Below, piece after piece: positions 1-8,233 of a DNA stretch of 64,000 nucleotides (position 1 is the stretch's first letter; each line of letters opens with the position of its first letter). Under the pieces are notes generated by a model. The model had not been told where the DNA came from. It did no database searches and saw only the letters and a list, made by a program, of their open reading frames with translations. A program made the translations under genes and the position numbers. This DNA is from an uncultured Bacteroidales bacterium (GTDB lineage: Bacteria > Bacteroidota > Bacteroidia > Bacteroidales > F082), in assembly GCA_900318085.1 (NCBI GenBank), contig ONJF01000007.1, forward strand, positions 1 to 64,000, written 5' to 3'.

Positions 1-1
1 G

Positions 2-259
2 ATGGCCAATGATTTGCCCGGAGTGAAAGGTGAGGTCGTCGAGAAAGGTCGTGTCTATCGGCTTGTCTTTTTGGAATGCACTTGTGAATTGTGCAAAAAA
101 GGGTATGTCACCACACCTTTGCTTTGTGAATGTTCGCGCCAAAGCGTGATTTATTCGATGCAAAGTTTGTCGAAAGGCAAAAACTTCAACGTAACGCTTT
201 GTCATTCCATCATGGGTGGTGGACCGGATTGCGAAATGAGGATAGAGGTAGAAAGATGA
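2..259 (+). CDS. Cysteine-rich protein of unknown function, probably 5'-truncated by the window edge
   Basis: An open frame runs from the window edge (first ATG at base 2) to TGA at 257-259, giving at most 85 visible residues. The visible part has a CxCxxC cluster near residues 26-31, further cysteines around residues 42-44 and a Gly-Gly-Gly-Pro-Asp-Cys stretch near the C-terminus. This suggests metal binding or a disulfide-rich fold. I do not recognise the family. The ATG lies at the very edge of the window, so the true N-terminus is probably outside it. The gene is convergent with the downstream TetR-type gene, with a 30-base gap between the two stop codons. Confidence 0.55.
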   Translation: MANDLPGVKGEVVEKGRVYRLVFLECTCELCKKGYVTTPLLCECSRQSVIYSMQSLSKGKNFNVTLCHSIMGGGPDCEMRIEVER

Positions 260-289
260 ACACGAAAAGATGAAAACACTTGAAAAATC

Positions 290-1273
290 CTAACTTTGTT
301 CATCGGAATCGGTGCCGTGGCTGGCGCGGTAATGATGCGGATTGACCCAACGGTCGTGACACTTGGCCTTAAGCCTTTGTCGTGCCTTGGTGACTGAGGC
401 GGGCGAAATACCCAAAAGAAGAGCTTGCTCGGTCACGGAAAACTGAAGCCGGGAAAGCATGATCAGGCGGACATCGCCACGGGTGAGGTTGGGATGCTTC
501 TCCCGAAGCGATTCGGGCGTGAGGGAGAAACCGTTTCGGAACACGCGTTCCATTTCAACCCATTCATTGTCCTGAATATAGCGGGGCGCGGCGTGAAGTT
601 CTTGCAGCAGGTGGTTCTGACCAGCCAGTGAATGGATTAAGAGATAGGATTCAACATCGCCTTCGGGTCCTGTGCCTTCTTGAGGCATAAACGATTCGCG
701 ATTATCATTGCCGGCACGAATGACCATCAGGAATGCCCTCACATTCTTGCCGAAGATTTCGGACACTTGCGGGATGCTGAGTGCCGCACCGCTTTCCACG
801 CAGGTGTGGGCCAGCCCAATACCGACAAGCATCAGTTGGTAATAAAGCATTTCGGCATCTTTTCCCTGCAAACCGAAAGACTGGCTGATGGCGGCAATCG
901 ACTCCTGCTTGAAACCCACTTGGGTGTCGATGTAATCCTCGAAAGAGGTAGCCGAAGCCTTGTCGTCCATCACCAATTTGAAGAGTTGAGGCTCGTCAAT
1001 GGCGAACCAAAGGAAAGCCAAGCCCATTCCCTTAAAAGGCGGGTTCAAGGAAAAGCCTGCACCTACACGCTCCTTGAACAAACGGCGGGCTTCGGTGCGG
1101 ACAATCTCCAAAACACCTTCCATGGAGCCGATTTTCGAGAAAACGGCATTGGCACCACAACCCAATGCCGAAGAAAGATTTCTAGCTGTAAGTGCGGAAG
1201 TACCCCCTTTTCTCACGATGTCAATAGCAGCAGCGAGTATTCTTTCTTTCGTTATGCTTGTCGGTCTTGCCAT
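290..1273 (-). CDS. TetR/AcrR-family regulator with an extra C-terminal helix-turn-helix
   Basis: This is a 327-residue predicted transcription factor. Residues 5-55 match a TetR N-terminal HTH (ITKERILAAAIDIV, then a recognition helix around residues 38-50). A TetR-like ligand-binding core follows to about residue 190. The last 70 residues hold a second HTH with a run like FSVTEQALLLGISPASVTK, of the LuxR/sigma-region-4 type seen in several Bacteroidota regulators. An ordinary TetR protein is about 200 residues, so this one carries an extra 120-residue module. The start at 1273 lies 31 bases below a -7 element at 1304-1312. It ends in TAG, which shows that TAG is an ordinary stop in this genome. 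No ligand or target can be inferred. Confidence 0.8.
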   Translation of the reverse strand: MARPTSITKERILAAAIDIVRKGGTSALTARNLSSALGCGANAVFSKIGSMEGVLEIVRTEARRLFKERVGAGFSLNPPFKGMGLAFLWFAIDEPQLFKLVMDDKASATSFEDYIDTQVGFKQESIAAISQSFGLQGKDAEMLYYQLMLVGIGLAHTCVESGAALSIPQVSEIFGKNVRAFLMVIRAGNDNRESFMPQEGTGPEGDVESYLLIHSLAGQNHLLQELHAAPRYIQDNEWVEMERVFRNGFSLTPESLREKHPNLTRGDVRLIMLSRLQFSVTEQALLLGISPASVTKARQRLKAKCHDRWVNPHHYRASHGTDSDEQS

Positions 1274-1303
1274 AATAAAACATCTGTTCCGTTATTATCC
1301 ACT

Positions 1304-1312
1304 GCAAAAGTA
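1304..1312 (-). promoter_or_regulatory. -7 promoter element for the TetR-type gene
   Basis: TACTTTTGC on the minus strand matches the Bacteroidota -7 consensus TAnnTTTGC and lies 31 bases upstream of the ATG at 1273. Confidence 0.7.
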
Positions 1313-1411
1313 AGGAAATCCCATGCAAATTCAGTGCGTTTTGAGAACAAAATGTCGCAAAGTCCATAAAAATGTCCATGTGTTGTTTTCATTTCGAAAT
1401 AGATAATAAAC

Positions 1412-1420
1412 TATTTTTGC
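1412..1420 (+). promoter_or_regulatory. -7 promoter element facing the GIN-domain lipoprotein remnant
   Basis: TATTTTTGC on the plus strand matches the Bacteroidota -7 consensus. The next real coding start is at 1707, so the leader would be nearly 290 bases and would contain the inverted repeat at 1481-1622. A second partial match, TAATTTTG, at 1643-1650 could be a closer promoter. Confidence 0.5.
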
Positions 1421-1480
1421 AGCCGTTTAGGTATTTACGATGTAAATCGAAAGTAGTTGATTATATTTAGTATACAAGTA

Positions 1481-1622
1481 TGACACGAGACCACGGGACT
1501 ATGACTTATGACTATGACCATGACAGCTTTAATCAAAGGCTGAAACTTCAGCATTTTCGTGAAAGCGGTCATGGTCATGGTCAATGGTCATGGTCAAAAA
1601 GTCCCGAAGTCCCGTGTCCCGA
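1481..1622. repeat. Imperfect long inverted repeat in the 1274-1706 intergenic region
   Basis: The left arm (about 1481-1529) contains CCACGGGACT and GACCATGAC. The right arm (about 1565-1618) contains GTCATGGTC repeated and AGTCCCG...GTGTC. About 35 bases separate the arms. Several internal copies of the motif CATGGTC suggest repeated slippage. The 433-base gap holds this repeat, two promoter-like elements and no convincing gene. Confidence 0.6.
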
Positions 1623-1706
1623 AGTCAAAGGATAATGCAGTTTAATTTTGAACAGTTACTTATTAAAACCGATGCCCCGATGGTATATAACGGCGGACAT
1701 TTTACA

Positions 1707-2478
1707 ATGAAAAAGTATTTGGCAATTCTATCAGTCGTTGTTTTGTTTGCGTTTAGTGGTTGCAGCAAATATGCAGGCGATCCCGTTTCAAAGAATTTCA
1801 GCATTTCAGGTACCTACACCGAGCTTGAAGTGGAGGATGCATTTGACGTCACGGTCAGCGATGCTGCGACACAAATCACCATCACTGCGGGTGAATATGT
1901 CATGCCGAATGGATATGACGGTAATCTTGCCTTATAACGCTAACTTGACGAGCGTTGACCTGTCGGGAGCTTCGGAATTCCATTCGGAATATGGCCTTGA
2001 AGGCGAAAAGGTTGAAGTGAGCTTGTCGGGTGCTTCAGATTTTTATTGTGACGTCGATGCCGATGAAGTTAACATTAGCCTTTCAGGTGCTTCCGATTTC
2101 TTTGGCGAAGTTTTGGCTGACGAAATCGAGATGGACTTGTCGGGTAGTTCCAAAATCAAGGGTTATGTGGATGCCGATGAACTTGACCTTGACTTGAGCG
2201 GCGCTTCGGAGGCTACCATTGAGGGACAAGTCGGCACGCTCAAGACTGATTTGACGGGGGCTAGCGACATCAATAAGACCATCAACGGCAACAGATACGG
2301 CTTTGCTTGCGACCAATGCGAAGGCTCGGTATCGGGCGCCAGCAATGTATACATCCATTGCGACGGCACCATCAAAGTCAACCTCTCGGGTGCCAGCGAC
2401 CTGCACTATACGGGCAATGCCGCCACTACAGGCAGTACTACCTCTGGCGGTTCTGACATCTATCATGATACGCTGTAA
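1707..2478 (+). pseudogene. GIN-domain (DUF2807) lipoprotein, broken by a frameshift with loss of internal sequence
   Basis: The gene starts at ATG 1707 with a lipoprotein signal peptide (MKKYLAIL...FSGC, Cys as the lipid anchor). It reads in one frame into a GIN head domain (DAFDVTVSDAATQITI) and stops at 1937. Homologous sequence continues from about 1908 in the +1 frame (MTVILPYNANLTSVDLSGAS...) to TAA at 2478. The second part has nine copies of an SGAS-like turn about every 20 residues, the beta-helix pattern of DUF2807. Intact relatives have roughly 20-30 residues between these segments, so the break looks like a small deletion that also shifted the frame. GIN proteins are thought to be surface-exposed and their function is poorly known. 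A sequencing error alone would not explain the missing residues. Confidence 0.75.
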
Positions 2479-2489
2479 TACATTTAGCC

Positions 2490-3215
2490 ATGGAACAAAA
2501 GTTTTGTCAGAGTTGCGGAATGCCGCTTACCAACGAAATTCTCGGCACCAATGCCGATGGAAGCAAAAACGAGGATTATTGCATCTATTGCTATAAGGAT
2601 GGCAAGTTCACCCAAGACTGCACAATGGATGAGATGATAGCGCATTGTGCCCAGTTTGTGGACGAGGTAAACAAAGGACTACCGCAGCCCATCACGAAGG
2701 AAGAATACATCGGCCAGATGAAGATGTACTTCCCTCACCTGAAACGCTGGCGTAAGGAATTGTCGATAGATGATGACACTCCGGAAAACCCTGCCTTGAC
2801 GGGCGTTAAAGAACTTATCGCCAAGATGGCCGACACGCTGCCCATCACTATGATATCGTCGGTCGATGAGGAGGGCTTCCCTTGCACCAAGGCCATGCTG
2901 TCACCTCGGGTGCGTGAAGGCATCAAGGTGTTCTATTTCACCACCAACACCTTCTCGCTGCGTGTGGCTCACTACAAGGCCAACTCCAAGGCGAGCATTT
3001 ATTTCTGCGATGCCGAAGGCTTCAAGGGCATGATGTTGCGCGGCACTATGGAGGTGCTGACCGACGCCAAAAGCAAGGAGATGATTTGGCGCGATGGCGA
3101 CACGGAATATTACCCAGGTGGCGTCACCGACCCGAACTATTGCGTGCTAAAATTCACCGCCATGGATGGCCGTTTCTATAGCGACTTCTATCCGAGGAGC
3201 TTTGTAATTGGGTAA
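2490..3215 (+). CDS. Zinc-ribbon plus pyridoxamine-phosphate-oxidase-fold (PPOX) protein
   Basis: This is a 241-residue two-domain protein. Residues 1-40 form a small zinc ribbon with two CxxC knuckles (CQSC and CIYC). Residues 105-240 match the split-barrel flavin-binding fold of the general stress protein 26 / PPOX group (ITMISSVDEEGFPCTKAML, then FYFTTNT and ASIYFCD). Family members bind FMN or related flavins and may reduce or sequester them; the substrate is unknown. The gene starts 12 bases after the broken GIN gene and ends 10 bases before the phosphatidyltransferase, so the three were probably co-transcribed. Confidence 0.75.
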   Translation: MEQKFCQSCGMPLTNEILGTNADGSKNEDYCIYCYKDGKFTQDCTMDEMIAHCAQFVDEVNKGLPQPITKEEYIGQMKMYFPHLKRWRKELSIDDDTPENPALTGVKELIAKMADTLPITMISSVDEEGFPCTKAMLSPRVREGIKVFYFTTNTFSLRVAHYKANSKASIYFCDAEGFKGMMLRGTMEVLTDAKSKEMIWRDGDTEYYPGGVTDPNYCVLKFTAMDGRFYSDFYPRSFVIG

Positions 3216-3224
3216 AACTTATTG

Positions 3225-3725
3225 ATGAAATCCCTGCCAAATGCTATATCGGCACTACGATTTATAGGGGCCGTTTGCCTTCTATTTTTCGGAGTCGAGA
3301 GTTGTGCTTTCTGGGTCATTTATTTCGCCTGTGGCTTAAGCGATATGGCAGATGGCTATCTCGCCCGAAAACTCGAATGTGAAAGCAAAGTGGGTGCATT
3401 GCTGGATAGTTTGGCAGATTTGGTTTTTGTGGTTTGTTGCTGCTTTATGTTGATACCTGCTTTGGCATTTCCAAAATGGTTATGGATCTGGGGCGGAGTG
3501 ATTGTCGCCATCAAGGTCATCAATCAAATCTCTGCGTTAGTGATGTACAAGAAATGTATCTTTCCTTACACCATTGCAAATAAAGTAACGGGGGTTCTGC
3601 TTTTTGTTGGAGTTCCTTTGACGGTATTTTTGGAATCATTTGTTCCGATGGTCGTTATAGCTGGTGTCGCGACCTTTGCCGCCGTTCAGGAAGGGCATTA
3701 TATAAGGACGGAAAAGGGATACTAA
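3225..3725 (+). CDS. CDP-alcohol phosphatidyltransferase family membrane enzyme
   Basis: This is a 166-residue integral membrane protein. Residues about 39-64 contain the full family signature D-x2-D-G-x2-A-R-x8-G-x3-D-x3-D (DMADGYLARK...GALLDSLAD), whose aspartates bind the metal and the CDP group. Such enzymes replace CMP on a CDP-activated lipid with an alcohol, as in phosphatidylglycerol-phosphate or cardiolipin synthesis; the acceptor here is unknown. Several hydrophobic segments follow. I chose the ATG at 3225 over the in-frame TTG at 3222. The stop overlaps the convergent transposase-like gene by four bases. Confidence 0.8.
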   Translation: MKSLPNAISALRFIGAVCLLFFGVESCAFWVIYFACGLSDMADGYLARKLECESKVGALLDSLADLVFVVCCCFMLIPALAFPKWLWIWGGVIVAIKVINQISALVMYKKCIFPYTIANKVTGVLLFVGVPLTVFLESFVPMVVIAGVATFAAVQEGHYIRTEKGY

Positions 3726-4777
3726 TCATTCTCACAAATTCGTCGTGCCAAATCATTGAGCATGAGGCATTGGTTTCTGCTGATGGTTATCTGCTCGTTG
3801 TGGTGTTCCCATGGGGAAAGGATGAGCAGTTGGCCTCGGGCGCACGCCTCCATGCGGGCTCCGCTTGGCTTGACAAGATCGGTAAGGCCGTTTTCCTGTA
3901 AGTAAATCAGAGGGAAACCCTCGTTAAAGGCTGCCCTCATCACCGATTTCTCACCAGGAGAAATAGCGGGAGAAACAAGCACTGCACCTTGTCGGGCTGC
4001 TGTTAGGTATTCCTTTACTTTTGCTTGTATTTCTGCTTCAGTTAGGCGACGAGAACATTGTACAAATAAGCGCACAGGTCGGTTAAGCAGAAAACAATTA
4101 CCAATGGCAGAAAATGAAACTCCAGCAATAGTTAGGTTTTGTTGAACACGAAATAAGTCGGGGTGTTCGCGTTTCATAAGCAAGCGACGAGGGTTGTCGG
4201 ACAAATAGCGGAGCCATGTTTCAAGTTGTCCTGCTCGTAGCAGGAGCTTGTCATTGTAGCCACGGGCAAAGAGCATGCCGTGGGTGCGATTTTCGCCTCG
4301 TCTGTCTTTTCGGGGTGCGGGTTGGGTTTGTTGCGTTGCCAACGCAACAGACGGGATGGGAGGCAAACCTAGCACCAACTCGCGGTAATGCTTGTTACAG
4401 CTCTGCTTAAACCCGCGCAGTGCCATGCCAAGCGGTTTTTCCATTTTTTCTCTGACAAAAAGGATGCCGTGCAAGTGATCAGGCATCATTTGTAGGGCGA
4501 TGACCTCCACCTCAGGATGGTGCAATGATGCCGCCCACCACTCGTCAGCAACGCGCTTGCCTAGTGCCGAAAGCTCAATGTGTGGCTCGTCTGGGCTGCC
4601 TTCAGGAGCGTCGCTTTTACCTACAACATGCCCAAATAGAGCACGACGCCCCTCCGTCACCATCGTGATCATGTAGATTTGGCGGTCTGTATAGTCATGC
4701 CCAACACAACGACGAAGCATGGATGGCTTCTTTTCACCAGCAAAGGCTTTCTGTGCTTCGTAGGTTTCTTTTTTCAT
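3722..4777 (-). CDS. Y1 (IS200-like) transposase-domain protein, long RAYT-like form
   Basis: This is a 351-residue protein with an HUH-type Y1 nuclease core. The metal-binding HxH motif appears as MPDHLHGILFV near residue 115, and candidate catalytic tyrosines lie in HYREL and ARGYNDKLLL. About 150 extra C-terminal residues (LTIAGVSFSAIGNCFLL..., PAISPGEKSVMRAAFNEG) follow and are not part of a minimal Y1 transposase. They resemble the extra domain of Bacteroidota RAYT-like domesticated transposases. Clear transposon ends are not visible. The upstream in-frame ATG at 4822 is rejected because a -7 element lies between it and ATG 4777. The likely role is single-strand DNA processing at REP-type hairpins. 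Confidence 0.75.
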   Translation of the reverse strand: MKKETYEAQKAFAGEKKPSMLRRCVGHDYTDRQIYMITMVTEGRRALFGHVVGKSDAPEGSPDEPHIELSALGKRVADEWWAASLHHPEVEVIALQMMPDHLHGILFVREKMEKPLGMALRGFKQSCNKHYRELVLGLPPIPSVALATQQTQPAPRKDRRGENRTHGMLFARGYNDKLLLRAGQLETWLRYLSDNPRRLLMKREHPDLFRVQQNLTIAGVSFSAIGNCFLLNRPVRLFVQCSRRLTEAEIQAKVKEYLTAARQGAVLVSPAISPGEKSVMRAAFNEGFPLIYLQENGLTDLVKPSGARMEACARGQLLILSPWEHHNEQITISRNQCLMLNDLARRICEND

Positions 4778-4801
4778 GCAGCAGCTTCTTGTTTTTACAC
4801 T

Positions 4802-4810
4802 GCAAAGATA
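4802..4810 (-). promoter_or_regulatory. -7 promoter element for the long RAYT-like gene
   Basis: TATCTTTGC on the minus strand lies 25 bases upstream of ATG 4777 and excludes the longer start at 4822. Confidence 0.7.
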
Positions 4811-4860
4811 GAATTCTTTCACAAATATCCCAAAAACTTGCGGAAACGAAGCTTATGCCA

Positions 4861-4869
4861 TATTTTTGC
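4861..4869 (+). promoter_or_regulatory. -7 promoter element for the GNAT gene
   Basis: TATTTTTGC on the plus strand lies 20 bases upstream of ATG 4889. Together with 4802-4810 it forms a divergent promoter pair. Confidence 0.7.
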
Positions 4870-4888
4870 AGCGTATTAAACATTTACA

Positions 4889-5407
4889 ATGGAAACCGAA
4901 AGAATCTTACTCCGCCCTTGGCGCGACGATGACGCAGCGTCACTTTTCAAATACGCCTCCGACCCCGAAGTGGGTCCTCGTGCAGGCTGGCCCCCGCATA
5001 AAAGCGTTGAAGAGAGCCTTGAGATTATCCACACCGTGTTTCATAACGACACCAACTGGGCCATTGAACTCAAGGCGACAGGCGAGGCCATCGGCGCGAT
5101 AGGTTATGTGCCTGCGCCTGAAAGCAATCTTCCAACGCGCGATGGCGAGCCGTTGATAGGTTATTGGGTTGGCAAACCCTACTGGAACCAGGGCATTTGC
5201 ACGGAAGCGCTTGAATTGATGCTTGACCATATCCGTAAGACCACCGACATTAAATCACTGATCAGCAGTCATTACTTCGACAATCCAGCCTCAGGAAAGG
5301 TGATGGAAAAGTGTGGTTTCAAGCCCACTGGCGAGTCCTGCATCGACGAGAAACTGACGGGCACGACAAAACCGACACGAGTGATGAGATTGGAGATTGT
5401 ACGATGA
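4889..5407 (+). CDS. GNAT-family N-acetyltransferase (RimJ/RimL-like)
   Basis: This is a 172-residue protein that opens with the RimJ/RimL-type METERILLRPWRDDDA. It has the acetyl-CoA-binding region GYWVGKPYWNQGICTEAL (Q/RxxGxG-like loop) around residues 91-108 and ends with the familiar NPASGKVMEKCGFKPTGE. The family transfers acetyl groups from acetyl-CoA to protein N-termini or small amines; the substrate is unknown. Its stop codon overlaps the next gene's ATG (ATGA), so the two are translationally coupled. Confidence 0.85.
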   Translation: METERILLRPWRDDDAASLFKYASDPEVGPRAGWPPHKSVEESLEIIHTVFHNDTNWAIELKATGEAIGAIGYVPAPESNLPTRDGEPLIGYWVGKPYWNQGICTEALELMLDHIRKTTDIKSLISSHYFDNPASGKVMEKCGFKPTGESCIDEKLTGTTKPTRVMRLEIVR

Positions 5408-6444
5408 AGAACAGTGCAACAAAAACGGCCGTTTTAATAGCTTTGTTTGCGTTTTTATGTTTGCCTTCGTGGGCACAACAGAGTCTTCGCGCGTTTTTTG
5501 CGGGCAACAGTTACACATCGGTCAACGACTTGCCGCATATGGTGGCTGACATTGCGCAAAGCATGGGCGATGAGCTGATTTATGCCAGCAATACTCCTGG
5601 TGCTTGTACCTTTGAGTTGCACTGCTCCAATGCCTCGATGGACAAGATTTGTCAAGGTGGATGGGATTTCGTGGTGCTGCAGGAGCAGAGCCAGCTGCCG
5701 GCTTTTCCCATTGAGATGGTGGAGGAGATGGTCTATCCTTTTGCCAAGCAATTGGTGGATTCCACCTATGCCTTCAATCCTGATGGCGAGGCCATGTTTT
5801 ATATGACCTGGGGCCGCAAGAACGGCGACACGGAGTTTGGCCCGATGTATCCCATGATGAGCACCTACGAAGGCATGGATAGCCTACTTTATGCGCGTTA
5901 TATGTATATGGCGGAGACCAACGATGCCTCGGTGTGCCCCGTGGGTCGGGTTTGGCACTATCTCCGCGATACACATGGTGAAATTGAGCTTTATACGCCC
6001 GACGAAAGCCATCCCTCTCTGGCGGGTAGCTATGCCGCTGCCTGCGCTTTCTATACCATGATGTTTGGTCGTGACCCCGACAGCATTACCTACGAGGCAG
6101 GTTTGGGCATGAAGACGGCTGGCATTATCCGTTCGGCTGTGCATGAGGTGGTGTATGACTCATTATGGAAATGGCAACGGCCCGATCCGTATGTGCTGCC
6201 TTCCGAAAGACAGGGTTTTGAAATCAATGTCAGTCCTAATCCGACACATGACGAGGTGACGCTTCACATGCCTCAAGAAACAACTGCCGAGATTTTCTTA
6301 TACGGCACCGACGGTCATATCCTTTGGAACAAAAGGACCAATGGAACAACCCATCTTTCTTTGGAAGGATTGCCTTCGGGTATCTATCTTTTTAAAGTGA
6401 TTACCCAGCAAGGAATTGTAGTGGAAAGGATTGTCAAGCAATAA
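5404..6444 (+). CDS. Secreted SGNH/GDSL-type hydrolase with T9SS sorting domain
   Basis: This is a 346-residue protein with a signal peptide ending near SWAQQ. SGNH features are visible: block I FFAGNSYTS (nucleophile Ser in GNS), VVLQEQSQLP in the middle and a D-E-S-H motif near residue 203 as the catalytic Asp/His pair. The last 75 residues (INVSPNPTHDEVTL...GIYLFKVITQ...RIVKQ) form a type A T9SS sorting domain, so export through type IX secretion is expected. The true start is ATG 5404, overlapping the GNAT stop. The substrate is probably an ester on a glycan or lipid, but nothing here defines it. Confidence 0.8.
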   Translation: MKNSATKTAVLIALFAFLCLPSWAQQSLRAFFAGNSYTSVNDLPHMVADIAQSMGDELIYASNTPGACTFELHCSNASMDKICQGGWDFVVLQEQSQLPAFPIEMVEEMVYPFAKQLVDSTYAFNPDGEAMFYMTWGRKNGDTEFGPMYPMMSTYEGMDSLLYARYMYMAETNDASVCPVGRVWHYLRDTHGEIELYTPDESHPSLAGSYAAACAFYTMMFGRDPDSITYEAGLGMKTAGIIRSAVHEVVYDSLWKWQRPDPYVLPSERQGFEINVSPNPTHDEVTLHMPQETTAEIFLYGTDGHILWNKRTNGTTHLSLEGLPSGIYLFKVITQQGIVVERIVKQ

Positions 6445-6453
6445 GAAAAAGTG

Positions 6454-6462
6454 TATCTTTGC
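6454..6462 (+). promoter_or_regulatory. -7 promoter element for the secreted esterase
   Basis: TATCTTTGC on the plus strand lies 28 bases before ATG 6491 and just after the stop of the SGNH hydrolase. Confidence 0.7.
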
Positions 6463-6490
6463 CAAAAATTATCAAATCACACCTGTTCCT

Positions 6491-7594
6491 ATGAAGACAA
6501 AAAACATACTAATAATCAGTGTATTATCACTGCTTATGATGTTTTGCACCCCGTTGTTTTCGCAGATTCAGACTTTTGAATGGCAAGGGGTTCAACGGCA
6601 ATATCTTATCAGGGTCCCTCAACAAACCGACAAGACCACAATGCCTGTGCTGTATTTCTTGCACGGATGGACCGACAACATCACCCATGTCGACAATGAG
6701 TTTCATTTCCAACAGATTGCGGATCAGTTTGAGTGGACAATCGTTATTCCACAAGCCTTGGATGAGGGGTCCGGTACCATGTGGAATGCAGGTTTGAATG
6801 CCAGCAATACCGATGACTCGGGCTTCTTGATGGCACTTCTTGATTCGTTGGTTGAGCCTTACCACCTAAACCTCGATAGTGTCTTTTTCACAGGTTTCTC
6901 CATGGGCGGTTTCATGACGCATCGCATGGCCATCGAACACGGTGATCGCATCACGGCATGCGCACCCGTCAGCGGACTGATTACCCATTCCATGGCTAAC
7001 CACACAGCGGTAGCACCAGTGCGTATGCTCTATATCCACGGCACATCCGACCCCGTGGTGGGCTATAGTGGGACCTCGCAATACTTCGGTAATCTCGGCC
7101 TCGGCGCCAATGCCATTATTGAGTATTGGAAAAACGCCAACCATTGTGTGGACGAACCCGTTATCGACACCTTCCCCGACCTCAAAAATGACGGCATGTT
7201 GTTTGTGCGCTACACCTACGAAGGCGATGCCGAACTGCAACATATCAAGGTCATCGGCGGCAACCATACTTGGTACCACAGTGAAGACCAATATGACATT
7301 GGCTATCTGAACGAGATCCATAAGTTTTTTGTTGGCGATGGAGGTGGCAATGTAGGCATTGTCGAACCTGAGCCCAAACAACTCAACCTTTGGCCCAATC
7401 CGACCACAGGCTCTTTCTCCCTCAAAGTGGAAAACACCACCAACCTTGAGGTAATAGATGTCCAAGGCCGTTGTGTGGCCAAATATGCAATGAAACTTGG
7501 CACGCATTCAATCGACTTGGGCAACCTCCCCGAAGGCTTGTATTTCATCAAAGACGAAAAAGGCGCTGCGCAGAAGCTATTGCTTACGAAATAA
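6491..7594 (+). CDS. Secreted alpha/beta-hydrolase (PHB depolymerase/feruloyl esterase type) with T9SS sorting domain
   Basis: This is a 367-residue protein with a signal peptide ending near LFSQIQ. The hydrolase shows an oxyanion-hole motif LYFLHGW, the nucleophile elbow GFSMGG, an Asp candidate in HGTSDPVV and a catalytic His candidate in GGNHTWYH. This is the arrangement of the LpqC/PHB depolymerase-like family, which includes feruloyl and acetyl-xylan esterases. A T9SS type A domain closes the protein (LNLWPNPTTGSFSL...LPEGLYFIKDEKG). ATG 6491 is favoured because it follows both the -7 element and the previous stop. It probably acts extracellularly on ester-linked polymers. Confidence 0.8.
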   Translation: MKTKNILIISVLSLLMMFCTPLFSQIQTFEWQGVQRQYLIRVPQQTDKTTMPVLYFLHGWTDNITHVDNEFHFQQIADQFEWTIVIPQALDEGSGTMWNAGLNASNTDDSGFLMALLDSLVEPYHLNLDSVFFTGFSMGGFMTHRMAIEHGDRITACAPVSGLITHSMANHTAVAPVRMLYIHGTSDPVVGYSGTSQYFGNLGLGANAIIEYWKNANHCVDEPVIDTFPDLKNDGMLFVRYTYEGDAELQHIKVIGGNHTWYHSEDQYDIGYLNEIHKFFVGDGGGNVGIVEPEPKQLNLWPNPTTGSFSLKVENTTNLEVIDVQGRCVAKYAMKLGTHSIDLGNLPEGLYFIKDEKGAAQKLLLTK

Positions 7595-7606
7595 AACCTT
7601 TGACCG

Positions 7607-8233
7607 ATGTTGGACCCGAAATTCGATACTTGTTTCTTTGAGCGTTATGCCATGGTCTCGTTGGCCACGCTGTTAGGTGAGCATTATGCCCATCTGGTCA
7701 ACCGTGACAGGCCCGACCTGCAGGATGAGGGGCAAAGCATCGGCATCGAGGTGACGAGGGCCATCCGCGAAAACAAAAATGTGGCCAATGCCTTGGTCAA
7801 CGAGATGGCGGGCGAAGACATCAAAGAGGTGAATGCGGCGGACCTGCTTCACATCAACCAGAGCGGTTATGCCTACGGCTTGGGTGATGGCAGCATCATC
7901 GGTCGCAATGAATACGAATACTGGTCATTGGCTTTACCCCTCAAGCGTATCCTCGAAATCAAGATGAACAAGGTGAACGACGGCTTTTATGGCGATTTCG
8001 ATGAGTTTGGCCTCTTCGTCTTCACCAAAGAAGATTTGGACATCGACCAAATCAAGCAGACCATCGCCTTTATGATGGAAAAACAAGCTTACCAAAACCG
8101 ACTTTATTCGCGGCTCTTCCTTTCACAAATCCAAACTTTATTTGATTGTGATCTTGAAACGGGACGATATCGTAAGTTCAAGATTTCAGAGGAGCAAAGG
8201 CGTTCGTTTTACGAAGAAGCCATCATGGTTTGA
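7607..8233 (+). CDS. Conserved hypothetical protein, possibly nuclease-fold-like
   Basis: This is a 208-residue soluble protein without a signal peptide. I do not recognise the family. One segment, PDLQDEGQSIGIEVTRAI near residues 36-53, resembles the Asp...Glu-x-Thr core of PD-(D/E)xK-like proteins in which Lys is replaced, but the evidence is weak. It starts 12 bases after the esterase and overlaps the convergent beta-helix gene by 11 bases at its 3' end. Confidence 0.55.
   Translation: MLDPKFDTCFFERYAMVSLATLLGEHYAHLVNRDRPDLQDEGQSIGIEVTRAIRENKNVANALVNEMAGEDIKEVNAADLLHINQSGYAYGLGDGSIIGRNEYEYWSLALPLKRILEIKMNKVNDGFYGDFDEFGLFVFTKEDLDIDQIKQTIAFMMEKQAYQNRLYSRLFLSQIQTLFDCDLETGRYRKFKISEEQRRSFYEEAIMV

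Noticed and set aside
680..1369. Long plus-strand frame opposite the TetR-type gene
   Set aside because: It is the antisense of a clearly recognisable regulator and has no features of its own.
3722..4822. Complete insertion sequence around the long Y1 protein
   Set aside because: No terminal hairpins or target-site features were found at either side, and it has a normal host-type promoter.
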